Below, in pieces: positions 1 to 6,595 of a DNA stretch of 8,187 bases. This DNA is from CAMQVM01 sp044433365. GTDB taxonomy: Bacteria > Bacteroidota > Bacteroidia > Bacteroidales > Rikenellaceae. Numbering within the stretch: position 1 is the first letter of the stretch; the number at the start of each line of letters is the position of its first letter. The position numbers and the translations under genes are program-made. Under the pieces are notes generated by a model. That model searched no databases. It was given only the letters and a program-made list of their open reading frames with translations, and had not been told where the DNA came from. Location: NCBI GenBank assembly GCA_044433365.1, contig JAWXTR010000117.1, positions 1-8,187 on the forward strand, written 5' to 3'.

Positions 1-116
1 TATTTTTCACTATTAAATCTCAATATAGAACCACTATATTTTCGATTCAATAGCAAAAAATCTCATCTCCAATAGCACTTTTAAAAATACACCAATAATT
101 ATTTTACCCTACTTAG
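1..116. repeat. Left copy of terminal inverted repeat
   Basis: This stretch matches the reverse complement of 8053-8186, position p pairing with 8187-p. The only differences I find are a substitution at 80 (T here, A in the other copy's equivalent) and an 18-bp unit present once here and twice on the right. It contains a 7-bp stem (22-28 with 34-40, loop AACCA), CAATAGCA twice (48-55 and 70-77) and a 10-bp palindrome at 94-103. I see no open reading frame of note and no good promoter; TATTTTCG at 37-44 is one base off TAnnTTTG. It ends 51 bp before pfkA. Most likely it is a dispersed genomic repeat at which an assembly contig ended, but that is inference. Confidence 0.93.
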
Positions 117-167
117 AGCTACTACAAACAATTTTAATTTTTAAAAATTCTATTAATATATAGAGGT
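117..167 (+). other. pfkA leader region
   Basis: This short unique stretch lies between the left repeat and pfkA. It holds a 14-bp A/T palindrome at 136-149 and an A/T-rich run up to the start codon. AGAGG at 162-166 resembles a Shine-Dalgarno core but sits only one base from the ATG, too close to work normally. No TAnnTTTG promoter is visible, so the pfkA promoter is either in the repeat, outside the window or of a form I do not recognise. Confidence 0.4.
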
Positions 168-1148
168 ATGACAAACATTAAATGTATCGGTATTCTTACA
201 TCTGGGGGCGATGCTCCAGGTATGAATGCTGCAGTACGTGCAGTGACACGTTCTGCTATCTACAATGGAATGCGTGTAAAAGCTATTTACCGTGGTTATA
301 AAGGGCTGATTACAGGCGAGATTGCAGAGTTTAAAACTCAAAATGTAAGTAACATTATCCAACAAGGGGGAACAATCCTAAAAACAGCTCGTTGTAAGGA
401 GTTTATGACACCAGAGGGTCGTCAAATTGCTTATGAAACTTTGCAACGAGAAGAGATTGATGCAATTGTTGCAATTGGTGGTGATGGTACACTGACAGGT
501 GCACGTATTTTCGCTCAAGAGTTTAATTTCCCTATCGTTGGGCTTCCTGGTACTATCGACAACGACCTTTATGGTACCGATACAACAATTGGTTACGACA
601 CAGCTCTTAACACAATTATGGATGCTGTCGATAAAATTCGTGATACTGCCTCTTCGCATGAGCGTCTGTTCTTTATCGAGGTTATGGGTCGTGATGCAGG
701 TTTCTTAGCTCTAAATGGTGCTATTGCTTCGGGTGCTGAGGCTGCAATTATTCCTGAGATGGCAGTAGACCACGACGTTCTTGATACTCTTATCGGTAAC
801 GGTTTCCGTAAGTCTAAAAATAGTAGTATTGTGCTTGTTGCTGAGAGTCCTCACACTGGTGGTGCAATGTTCCTTGCTGAACGTATGAAAACAGAATACC
901 CTCAATACGATGTACGTGTATCAATCTTAGGTCACTTGCAACGTGGTGGTTCGCCAACTGCAAACGATCGTATTCTTGCAAGTCGCATGGGTGCTGCTGC
1001 TATTGATGCTCTTATGGATGGTCAACGTAATGTTATGGTTGGTATCAAAAACGACAATATTGAGCTAGTTTCATTCACAAAAGCTATCAAAAAAGATAAG
1101 CCTATCAATAATGATTTGATGGAGACTCTACGTGTGCTTTCTATCTAA
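168..1148 (+). CDS. pfkA: ATP-dependent 6-phosphofructokinase
   Basis: This cytoplasmic glycolytic enzyme phosphorylates fructose 6-phosphate to fructose 1,6-bisphosphate. The 326-residue length is close to E. coli PfkA. Visible motifs, in order: the nucleotide loop GGDAPGMNAA (13-22), GGDGT (104-108), the catalytic PGTIDND (127-133, with D131 as the expected general base), MGRDAG (173-178) and the sugar-phosphate motif GHLQRGGSP (255-263). Two positions separate ATP- from pyrophosphate-dependent enzymes: Gly after GGD (not Asp) and Gly in PGTIDND (not Lys). Both indicate ATP here. The start gives a normal N-terminus (MTNIKCIGILTSGGDAPG). The gene stands alone; a 38-bp perfect stem begins 20 bp after the stop. 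Allosteric behaviour cannot be judged from sequence. Confidence 0.97.
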   Translation: MTNIKCIGILTSGGDAPGMNAAVRAVTRSAIYNGMRVKAIYRGYKGLITGEIAEFKTQNVSNIIQQGGTILKTARCKEFMTPEGRQIAYETLQREEIDAIVAIGGDGTLTGARIFAQEFNFPIVGLPGTIDNDLYGTDTTIGYDTALNTIMDAVDKIRDTASSHERLFFIEVMGRDAGFLALNGAIASGAEAAIIPEMAVDHDVLDTLIGNGFRKSKNSSIVLVAESPHTGGAMFLAERMKTEYPQYDVRVSILGHLQRGGSPTANDRILASRMGAAAIDALMDGQRNVMVGIKNDNIELVSFTKAIKKDKPINNDLMETLRVLSI

Positions 1149-1152
1149 ATGA

Positions 1153-1178
1153 ATTTCTAAAAATCAACTTTTAGAAAT
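1153..1178 (+). repeat. Small hairpin competing with the large pfkA 3' hairpin
   Basis: ATTTCTAAAA (1153-1162) is the exact complement of TTTTAGAAAT (1169-1178), giving a 10-bp stem with a six-base loop. The right half is also the base of the much longer stem 1169-1253, so the two structures cannot form together. The sequence 1153-1162 recurs exactly at 1244-1253. Confidence 0.7.
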
Positions 1179-1253
1179 CCACTAAAAGAATATACCCTCA
1201 AAAAGTTACACAAAGACTTTTTGAGGGTATATTCTTTTAGTGGATTTCTAAAA
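1169..1253. repeat. 38-bp perfect inverted repeat after pfkA, possible terminator
   Basis: Bases 1169-1206 are exactly complementary to 1216-1253, leaving a nine-base loop (1207-1215). The arms hold a GC-containing core (CCCTC/GAGGG) between A/T-rich segments. It starts 20 bp after the pfkA stop, so it probably ends or protects the pfkA transcript. It is not a textbook terminator, because the stem is followed by AAATTCAATT rather than a T run. The inner part alone (CCCTCAAAAAGT with its complement) is followed by TATATTCTTTT, which is moderately T-rich. A small non-coding element of the REP or MITE type is an alternative. Confidence 0.9.
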
Positions 1254-1276
1254 TTCAATTATTTTATGTAAATTTG
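1245..1276 (+). promoter_or_regulatory. Candidate lepA-tsaD promoter (Bacteroidetes type)
   Basis: TAAATTTG at 1269-1276 matches the Bacteroidetes -7 consensus TAnnTTTG. About 20 bp upstream is only a weak -33 element (TTTC, 1245-1248), which lies in the right arm of the long palindrome. Transcription would start near 1283, giving lepA a leader of roughly 220 nt. Confidence 0.5.
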
Positions 1277-1501
1277 CACAATTATACATTTTGCTCTAAA
1301 TAAGGGGCGAAAAAGTTAGGGAAGTTCTAAATTCTGGATTTTGAGAGATTTTTTATTTTAAGGCTTTAGATTTAGATTTTAGAAGTTTCCGTTAGTTTAT
1401 AGAACAATAAAAAGGTGAAAATTCACGATTTTCATAAAGGAACTTCTAATATCTCAAAATTCAGAAATTAGAACTCACCATAATAAAATAGTATCATATC
1501 T
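1277..1501 (+). other. Long, foldable 5' leader of lepA
   Basis: No gene is visible in this stretch, which instead carries nested complementarity. Bases 1323-1346 pair with 1452-1475 (23 of 24 positions, counting one G-U; the mismatch is 1331/1467), with three more pairs beyond a second mismatch. Inside, 1374-1390 can pair with 1439-1454 (one mismatch and a bulge), partly competing with the outer stem. A compact hairpin 1416-1422/1428-1434 (TGAAAAT, loop TCACG) sits near the middle. I do not recognise any known riboswitch or leader family. No Shine-Dalgarno sequence precedes the lepA ATG. Confidence 0.55.
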
Positions 1502-3289
1502 ATGAAGAATATCCGCAACTTCTGTATTATTGCGCACATCGACCACGGTAAAAGTACACTTGCCGATCGTCTACTTGAAACAACTAAAACAATTAGTGAA
1601 AGAGATCTGCAAGCGCAGGTGCTCGATAATATGGATCTTGAAAGAGAGAAGGGAATTACCATAAAAAGTCACGCTATCCAGATGGAGCACGTTAAGGATG
1701 GACAAAAATATGTTCTTAACCTTATCGACACTCCAGGTCACGTCGATTTTTCGTATGAGGTGTCACGTGCGATTGCCTCATGTGAGGGTGCACTGCTAAT
1801 TGTAGACGCTACTCAAGGTATTCAAGCGCAAACAATATCTAATCTTTATCTTGCTCTCGACCACGACCTAGAGATTATCCCAGTGCTCAACAAAATCGAT
1901 ATGGCTGCTGCTATGGTCGATGAGGTGAAAGATCAAATTGTCGACCTGCTTGGCTGTAAACACGAAGAGATTCTTGCCGCTTCAGGAAAGACTGGTGAGG
2001 GGGTTACTGAGATTTTAGATGAGATTATCGACCGTATTCCTGCTCCTAAAGGTGACGAGAGTGCGCCGCTTCAAGCCCTTATTTTCGACTCTGTATTTAA
2101 TCCATTCCGTGGAATTATTGCCTATTTCCGTGTAATGAATGGTCAGATTAAAAAAGGCGACAAAGTAAAATTCTTTAATGCTGGAAGTGAGTATGATGCC
2201 GACGAAATTGGTATCTTACAGCTAAAAATGATACCAAAAGAGACTATCTCAGCAGGTGATGTGGGTTATATTATATCGGGTATCAAAACTTCGGTTGATG
2301 TAAAGGTGGGCGACACTATTACCCATGTGGCACGTCCATGCGAAGTTGCAATTGATGGTTTTGAGGATGTTAAACCGATGGTATTTGCTGGTCTTTATCC
2401 TGTTGATTCCGACCAATACGAAGATTTACGTGCTTCACTAGAGCGTCTAAAGCTAAACGATGCTTCGCTAACCTATGAGCCAGAATCGTCGCTAGCATTA
2501 GGTTTCGGTTTCCGTTGTGGTTTTCTTGGTCTGCTTCATATGGAGATTATCCAAGAGCGTTTGTATCGTGAATTTGATATGGATGTTATCACTACTGTAC
2601 CCAACGTATCATATAAAGTGTTTACAACCAAAGGTGAGGAGCTTGATGTGCACAATCCATCGGGACTACCTGAGCCAACAATTATAGACTACATTCAAGA
2701 GCCATATATCTCTGCTCAAATTATCACAAAAAGTGAATATTTGGGAACTGTAATGAAGCTATGTATCGACAAGCGTGGTGTGCTTAAGAATCAATCGTTT
2801 TTGACTACTGACCGTGTTGAGGTGGTGTTTGAGATGCCGCTTGCCGAGATTGTATTCGATTTTTACGACAAATTAAAGAGTATTTCGAGAGGCTACGCTT
2901 CGTTCGACTACCACCAAATTGGCTACCAAGATTCGGTGCTTTCAAAATTGGATATTCTGCTAAATGGCGAGGTTGTCGATGCGCTTTCGTCTCTTATCCA
3001 TAGAGATAGAGCCTACGATTTTGGTCGTAAAATGTGTGAAAAACTAAAAGAGCTTATCCCACGCCAACAGTTTGATATTGCAATTCAAGCGGCAATCGGT
3101 GCAAAAATTATCGCTCGTGAAACAGTTAAAGCTCTACGTAAAGATGTTACCGCAAAATGTTATGGTGGTGATATTTCTCGTAAACGTAAGCTGCTAGAAA
3201 AACAGAAAAAAGGTAAGAAACGTATGCGCCAAGTGGGTAACGTAGAGGTGCCACAAGAGGCATTCCTTGCAGTACTTAAAATGGACTAA
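1502..3289 (+). CDS. lepA: Translation factor LepA / elongation factor 4
   Basis: This is a ribosome-bound translational GTPase of the EF-G class, linked to back-translocation or to ribosome assembly and initiation depending on the study. It has 595 residues, near the 599 of E. coli LepA. The GTPase motifs are intact: G1 AHIDHGKS (11-18), G2 in REKGITIK (48-55), G3 DTPGH (76-80) and G4 NKID (130-133). The C-terminus carries the basic LepA-specific domain, with RKRKLLEKQKKGKKR followed by GNVEVPQEAFLAVLK. No EF-G domain IV is evident. The start is supported by the usual MKNIRNFCIIAHIDHGKST opening. tsaD follows after 20 bp, so the two are probably co-transcribed. The leader is long and structured. 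Confidence 0.98.
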   Translation: MKNIRNFCIIAHIDHGKSTLADRLLETTKTISERDLQAQVLDNMDLEREKGITIKSHAIQMEHVKDGQKYVLNLIDTPGHVDFSYEVSRAIASCEGALLIVDATQGIQAQTISNLYLALDHDLEIIPVLNKIDMAAAMVDEVKDQIVDLLGCKHEEILAASGKTGEGVTEILDEIIDRIPAPKGDESAPLQALIFDSVFNPFRGIIAYFRVMNGQIKKGDKVKFFNAGSEYDADEIGILQLKMIPKETISAGDVGYIISGIKTSVDVKVGDTITHVARPCEVAIDGFEDVKPMVFAGLYPVDSDQYEDLRASLERLKLNDASLTYEPESSLALGFGFRCGFLGLLHMEIIQERLYREFDMDVITTVPNVSYKVFTTKGEELDVHNPSGLPEPTIIDYIQEPYISAQIITKSEYLGTVMKLCIDKRGVLKNQSFLTTDRVEVVFEMPLAEIVFDFYDKLKSISRGYASFDYHQIGYQDSVLSKLDILLNGEVVDALSSLIHRDRAYDFGRKMCEKLKELIPRQQFDIAIQAAIGAKIIARETVKALRKDVTAKCYGGDISRKRKLLEKQKKGKKRMRQVGNVEVPQEAFLAVLKMD

Positions 3290-3309
3290 CGAGCAGGGAA
3301 AATTAGAAA

Positions 3310-4332
3310 ATGGAAGATAATATAGTAATTTTAGGAATAGAGTCGTCGTGCGACGACACTTCGGCTTCGGTACTTCGAGACACAACGCTGCTTTCGAGTG
3401 TAATAGCTTCGCAAAGTGTACATGAGCAGTGGGGTGGAGTGGTGCCAGAGCTTGCTTCACGTGCGCATGAACAAAATATTGTGCCTGTTGTTGATAAAGC
3501 ACTCAAAGATGCTGGTGTAACAATCGACGAGGTAGATGCAATTGCATTTACACGTGGTCCGGGGCTTATGGGTTCGCTGCTTGTGGGTATTTCGTTTGCA
3601 AAAGGACTATCACTAATGTCGAATATTCCGCTTATTGAGTGCGACCACCTTTTAGGTCATATTCTTGTTCATTTTATCGACGAAGAGGGTGATACTTGTC
3701 CTCATCCTACCTTTCCTTTCCTTACTCTTCTAGTATCGGGAGGGCATACACAGATTGTTAAGGTGAGCGACCACCACGCTATCGAAATTATCGGCGAAAC
3801 TATCGATGATGCAGCAGGTGAGGCGTTCGATAAATGTGCTAAAATTATGGGTCTGCCATACCCTGGTGGTCCAGTAATCGACAAACTTGCAGCTCAGGGC
3901 GACTCCAAAGCATTTAAATTTGCAAAACCTAATGTAGATGGTCTTAACTACAGCTTTAGTGGCTTGAAAACCTCATTTTTATACTTTCTACGTGATAGAA
4001 TTGCTGAAGATGCAGATTTTATCGAGAAAAATAAGGAAGATTTATGTGCTTCCCTGCAACATACAATCATTGAGATATTGTTAAATAAGCTGAAAAAAGC
4101 GGTAAAAGAGACAGGAATCACCACGATTGCTATAGGCGGAGGTGTCTCGGCAAATAGCGGACTTCGTAATCGTCTTGAACATTACGGAGCTAAGCAAGGT
4201 TGGAAAGTGTTTCTTCCAAAACGTAAATTTACTACCGATAATGCTGCTATGATTGCAGTTAGTGGCTATTACAAATACCTTAAAGGAGATTTTACTGATT
4301 ATAGTGTAACTCCTTTAACTCGAAAAAAGTAG
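3310..4332 (+). CDS. tsaD: tRNA N6-adenosine threonylcarbamoyltransferase TsaD
   Basis: TsaD transfers the threonylcarbamoyl group to A37 of tRNAs reading ANN codons, forming t6A together with TsaB, TsaE and TsaC; none of those partners is in this window. It is a cytoplasmic ASKHA-fold protein of 340 residues, the family's normal size. Visible features: GIESSCDDTS (9-18), the metal-binding His pair H113 and H117 in HLLGH, SGGHT (143-147), GEAFDK (170-175), GGGVSAN (276-282) and TDNAAMIA (309-316), whose D310 is the expected third metal ligand. E. coli has Glu within the H-x3-H motif (HxEGH); Leu is here, but the metal ligands are kept. It sits 20 bp after lepA with no Shine-Dalgarno and ends in a repeat-built terminator. 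Confidence 0.97.
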   Translation: MEDNIVILGIESSCDDTSASVLRDTTLLSSVIASQSVHEQWGGVVPELASRAHEQNIVPVVDKALKDAGVTIDEVDAIAFTRGPGLMGSLLVGISFAKGLSLMSNIPLIECDHLLGHILVHFIDEEGDTCPHPTFPFLTLLVSGGHTQIVKVSDHHAIEIIGETIDDAAGEAFDKCAKIMGLPYPGGPVIDKLAAQGDSKAFKFAKPNVDGLNYSFSGLKTSFLYFLRDRIAEDADFIEKNKEDLCASLQHTIIEILLNKLKKAVKETGITTIAIGGGVSANSGLRNRLEHYGAKQGWKVFLPKRKFTTDNAAMIAVSGYYKYLKGDFTDYSVTPLTRKK

Positions 4333-4346
4333 TTATATAGGTTAGA

Positions 4347-4388
4347 GGTTAGAGATTAGGGGTTAGAGATTAGGGATTAGAGATTAGG
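4347..4388. repeat. Three 14-bp tandem repeats
   Basis: GGTTAGAGATTAGG occurs at 4347-4360 and 4361-4374, and with one change (GATTAGAGATTAGG) at 4375-4388. The unit is itself two similar 7-mers, and related fragments precede it from about 4339. The array begins just after the tsaD stop, and its last copy supplies the left arm of the tsaD terminator. Confidence 0.9.
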
Positions 4389-4416
4389 ATTTGTTGTAAT
4401 CTCTAATCTCTTTTTT
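4372..4416 (+). terminator. Intrinsic terminator of lepA-tsaD
   Basis: Bases 4372-4385 pair with 4398-4411 in a 14-bp stem with one G-U pair (4374/4409) and a 12-base loop. Six T residues follow at 4411-4416. It is A/T-rich but long, and correctly placed 39 bp after tsaD. Confidence 0.8.
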
Positions 4417-4422
4417 GGTATA

Positions 4423-4460
4423 TAGGCAAATCCGCAAAAGGGTTTTGCGAATACGCCTTA
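4423..4460. repeat. Interrupted palindrome between the two terminators
   Basis: CGCAAAA (4433-4439) and TTTTGCG (4443-4449) form a 7-bp stem around GGG. Flanking AGGC (4424-4427) and GCCT (4455-4458) pair outside it. It lies in the convergent gap between tsaD and gap and belongs to neither T tract. Its role is unknown; it could be a REP-like sequence. Confidence 0.6.
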
Positions 4461-4473
4461 GCACCAATAAAAT

Positions 4474-4502
4474 AAAAAAAGGAGCGACCCAAAGGTCACT
4501 CC
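4474..4502 (-). terminator. Intrinsic terminator of gap
   Basis: Read on the - strand, GGAGTGACC, loop TTTG, GGTCGCTCC forms a 9-bp stem followed by seven T residues (4480-4474) and then ATTTTATT. The stem has one G-U pair that would be a C-A mismatch in + strand RNA, so it folds better in the gap transcript. It lies 28 bp past the gap stop. Confidence 0.93.
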
Positions 4503-4530
4503 AAATATGTATTTGTTATACTATCTAAAA

Positions 4531-5538
4531 TTATTTAACAGAATCCATGTGGCAGATAAGGTTAAGAACTTTGTTAGAATAACCCCACTCATTATCATAC
4601 CAAGAAACAACTTTTACGAAGTTATCGTTAAGAGCGATACCAGCGTTAGCGTCAAAGATAGATGTGCGAGCATCTGAAGTAAAGTCAGTAGAAACTACTG
4701 AATCTTCAGTGTAACCAAGAACACCAGCCATAGTTGTTTCAGAAGCTGTTTTGATAGCAGCTTTGATTTCTTCGTAAGAAGCACCTTTTTCAAGACGTAC
4801 AGTTAAGTCAACAACAGAAACGTCAGCTGTTGGTACACGGAAAGCCATACCTGTAAGTTTGCCATTAAGAGCTGGGATAACTTTACCTACTGCTTTAGCA
4901 GCACCTGTAGAAGAAGGAATGATGTTACCTAGGATAGAACGACCACCTCTCCAGTCTTTCTTAGAAGGAGCATCAACAGTTTTTTGTGTGTTTGTAGCAG
5001 CGTGTACAGTTGTCATAAGACCTTCAACGATACCGAAGTTGTCGTTAAGAACTTTTGCTACTGGAGCAAGACAGTTAGTAGTACAAGAAGCGTTAGAAAC
5101 GATGTCCATATCTGGAGTGTAAGCCTCAAGGTTTACACCGCAAACAAACATAGGAGCATCAGCAGATGGAGCAGAAATAACAACTTTCTTAGCACCACCT
5201 TTAAGGTGAGCAGAAGCTTTCTCGATAGTTGTGAAAACACCTGTAGACTCAACAACGTAATCAGCACCAGCAGCGCCCCAAGCGATGTTAGCAGGATCCA
5301 TTTCTGAATAGAAAGCAACCTCTGAACCGTTTACGATAAATTTACCATCTTTTACTTCAGAAGTACCGTTGAAACGACCATGAACTGTGTCATAATCTAA
5401 CATATACTTCATGTAATCAAGATCCATAAATGGATCGTTAACTGCAACTACTTCGATGTCTGTTCTCTCTTGAGCAGCACGGAAAACTAAACGACCGATA
5501 CGACCAAAGCCGTTAATACCTACTTTAATTTTTGACAT
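4531..5538 (-). CDS. gap: Glyceraldehyde-3-phosphate dehydrogenase, type I
   Basis: This cytoplasmic enzyme oxidises and phosphorylates glyceraldehyde 3-phosphate to 1,3-bisphosphoglycerate with NAD. It has 335 residues, a typical length. The Rossmann signature NGFGRIGR is at 9-16, and the catalytic Cys is C152 in SNASCTTNCLAP, with H179 as its partner. RVPT (234-237) and WYDNEWGY (313-320) are also present. N34-D35 after the second beta strand favours NAD over NADP. The gene is monocistronic: it has its own Bacteroidetes promoter about 110 bp upstream, a hairpin leader, an A/T-rich run (TTAACAATT) before the ATG and a strong terminator, all fitting high expression. The homogeneous codon choice (many CGT, GGT and GTT codons) also fits a highly expressed gene. 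Confidence 0.98.
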   Translation of the reverse strand: MSKIKVGINGFGRIGRLVFRAAQERTDIEVVAVNDPFMDLDYMKYMLDYDTVHGRFNGTSEVKDGKFIVNGSEVAFYSEMDPANIAWGAAGADYVVESTGVFTTIEKASAHLKGGAKKVVISAPSADAPMFVCGVNLEAYTPDMDIVSNASCTTNCLAPVAKVLNDNFGIVEGLMTTVHAATNTQKTVDAPSKKDWRGGRSILGNIIPSSTGAAKAVGKVIPALNGKLTGMAFRVPTADVSVVDLTVRLEKGASYEEIKAAIKTASETTMAGVLGYTEDSVVSTDFTSDARTSIFDANAGIALNDNFVKVVSWYDNEWGYSNKVLNLICHMDSVK

Positions 5539-5564
5539 AATTGTTAATTTTTATGATGGGTAAA

Positions 5565-5590
5565 TCTAAATTTAAAATCTTAAATTTAGA
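5565..5590 (-). promoter_or_regulatory. Hairpin in the gap leader
   Basis: TCTAAATTTAA (5565-5575) is exactly complementary to TTAAATTTAGA (5580-5590), giving an 11-bp stem around a four-base loop. It lies in the roughly 100-nt untranslated leader of gap. It may stabilise the mRNA 5' end; no ligand-binding class is recognised. Confidence 0.6.
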
Positions 5591-5648
5591 AATTCCCGTT
5601 GATGTTTAACTTAAAATTTATTTATTTTTTGCTAATTCTTATGAGCGA

Positions 5649-5678
5649 CAAATATACAAATTATTTTTTGAATTTCAA
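5649..5678 (-). promoter_or_regulatory. gap promoter (Bacteroidetes type)
   Basis: On the - strand, TTG (5678-5676) is followed after 19 bp by TATATTTG (5656-5649), an exact fit to the Bacteroidetes -33/-7 pattern with TAnnTTTG. Transcription should start near 5641, leaving a leader of about 100 nt. Confidence 0.85.
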
Positions 5679-5884
5679 TCATTTTTTAATGAAATAATTG
5701 TTAATTAGGCATTGATAATAGTATAGTTCCGCATTTTTTTATAAATTTCCACTAAAATTCCACTATTATACTGTTATTTAATTAACATTAATTTAATGAT
5801 TTATTTTCAAAAAAGTAGCCATTTTAGGCAAAAAACTTTATTTTTTTATGAGTTTTATAGATTTTAAATAAAATTTTAAATATT
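5679..5884. other. A/T-rich spacer between gap promoter and tcdA
   Basis: I see no gene here. TTCCACTA occurs twice (5747-5754 and 5758-5765), and the rest is very A/T-rich. A convincing terminator for the bioD-tatD-tcdA operon is lacking: the best candidate is GCC/GGC flanked by T runs near 5805-5835, too weak to call. Read-through into gap is therefore possible. Confidence 0.5.
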
Positions 5885-6595
5885 TTATTTTTCTATTAAA
5901 TCCCTCACAACTGCGCTTGCTGCTGCAATACCAAAAACAGAGGGGAGATAGGAAATTGTGCCCACATTCGACTTTTTATTCTGCTCATTACATAGAATCA
6001 TCGACCCTTCAATAGGTGGTTCAGCCGAAAAAACAGCCTTAAAACCTTTGCGAATACCAATTTTATGTAATCTTTTTCTTAGCATGTGAGCGAGCGGACA
6101 GTGGTGAGTTTTGGAGATATCCACCACCTCGATTCGTGTTGGATCGAGCTTTGAACCTGCTCCCATAGAGCTTACTAGCGGAATAGTGCGCATTAAACTA
6201 TGACGAATTAGCTCAATTTTTGGGGTTAAGGTGTCGATTGCATCCACTACGTAATCAAACTTTTGACTATCAAGTAGCTCGATTATATCCTCCTCTTGTA
6301 AAAATTTTGCAACCTTTATTAGCTTTAAATCAGGATTTATATCCAACATCCTTTCACCAAGCACATCCACCTTTTTTTGACCTATAGTAGAGTGAAGTGC
6401 CAAAAGTTGACGATTGATATTGCTTTCACTTACAACATCTGCATCTACTATTGTTATTTGCCCCACCGAAGCTCTACAGAGCATTTCAGCAGCGTATCCA
6501 CCAACGCCTCCAACTCCGACAATCAGAACATTGCTATTTTTTAATTTATTTAGCTTTTCGCTACCTAGAAGCAGCTCAGTACGTGTATCAAACAT
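5885..6595 (-). CDS. tcdA: tRNA threonylcarbamoyladenosine dehydratase (TcdA)
   Basis: This ThiF/E1-like enzyme uses ATP to dehydrate t6A at tRNA position 37 to cyclic ct6A. The 236 residues are shorter than E. coli TcdA (268). An N-terminal Rossmann-type adenylation domain carries GVGGVGG (27-33), acidic residues in VDADVV (50-55), NINRQ (59-63) and VVDAIDT (116-122). TcdA-like features that argue against MoeB or ThiF are SMGAGSKLDPTRI (143-155) and the basic helix CPLAHMLRKRLHKIGI (166-181); I see no paired CxxC zinc motifs. The ATG overlaps the tatD stop by eight bases (6588-6595), implying translational coupling as the third gene of the bioD operon. The CsdA/CsdE sulfur relay associated with it in E. 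coli is not nearby. Activity on tRNA is inferred from family. Confidence 0.9.
   Translation of the reverse strand: MFDTRTELLLGSEKLNKLKNSNVLIVGVGGVGGYAAEMLCRASVGQITIVDADVVSESNINRQLLALHSTIGQKKVDVLGERMLDINPDLKLIKVAKFLQEEDIIELLDSQKFDYVVDAIDTLTPKIELIRHSLMRTIPLVSSMGAGSKLDPTRIEVVDISKTHHCPLAHMLRKRLHKIGIRKGFKAVFSAEPPIEGSMILCNEQNKKSNVGTISYLPSVFGIAAASAVVRDLIEK

Noticed and set aside
162..166. AGAGG as the pfkA ribosome binding site
   Set aside because: It lies one base from the ATG, too close for normal pairing, and Bacteroidetes rarely use such sites.
3194..3506. - strand frames across the lepA-tsaD junction
   Set aside because: Low-complexity translations overlapping two confident genes, with no recognisable domain.
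4347..4388. CRISPR array or telomere-like TTAGGG repeats
   Set aside because: The 14-bp units are directly adjacent with no spacers, and the TTAGGG-like look comes from three short degenerate units in a bacterial intergenic region.
4859..5122. Open frame of 87 codons on the + strand
   Set aside because: It lies wholly opposite gap, whose protein is unmistakable, so it is a shadow frame.
5805..5840. Terminator after tcdA
   Set aside because: Only a three-base-pair GCC/GGC stem flanked by T runs is visible, too weak to call.
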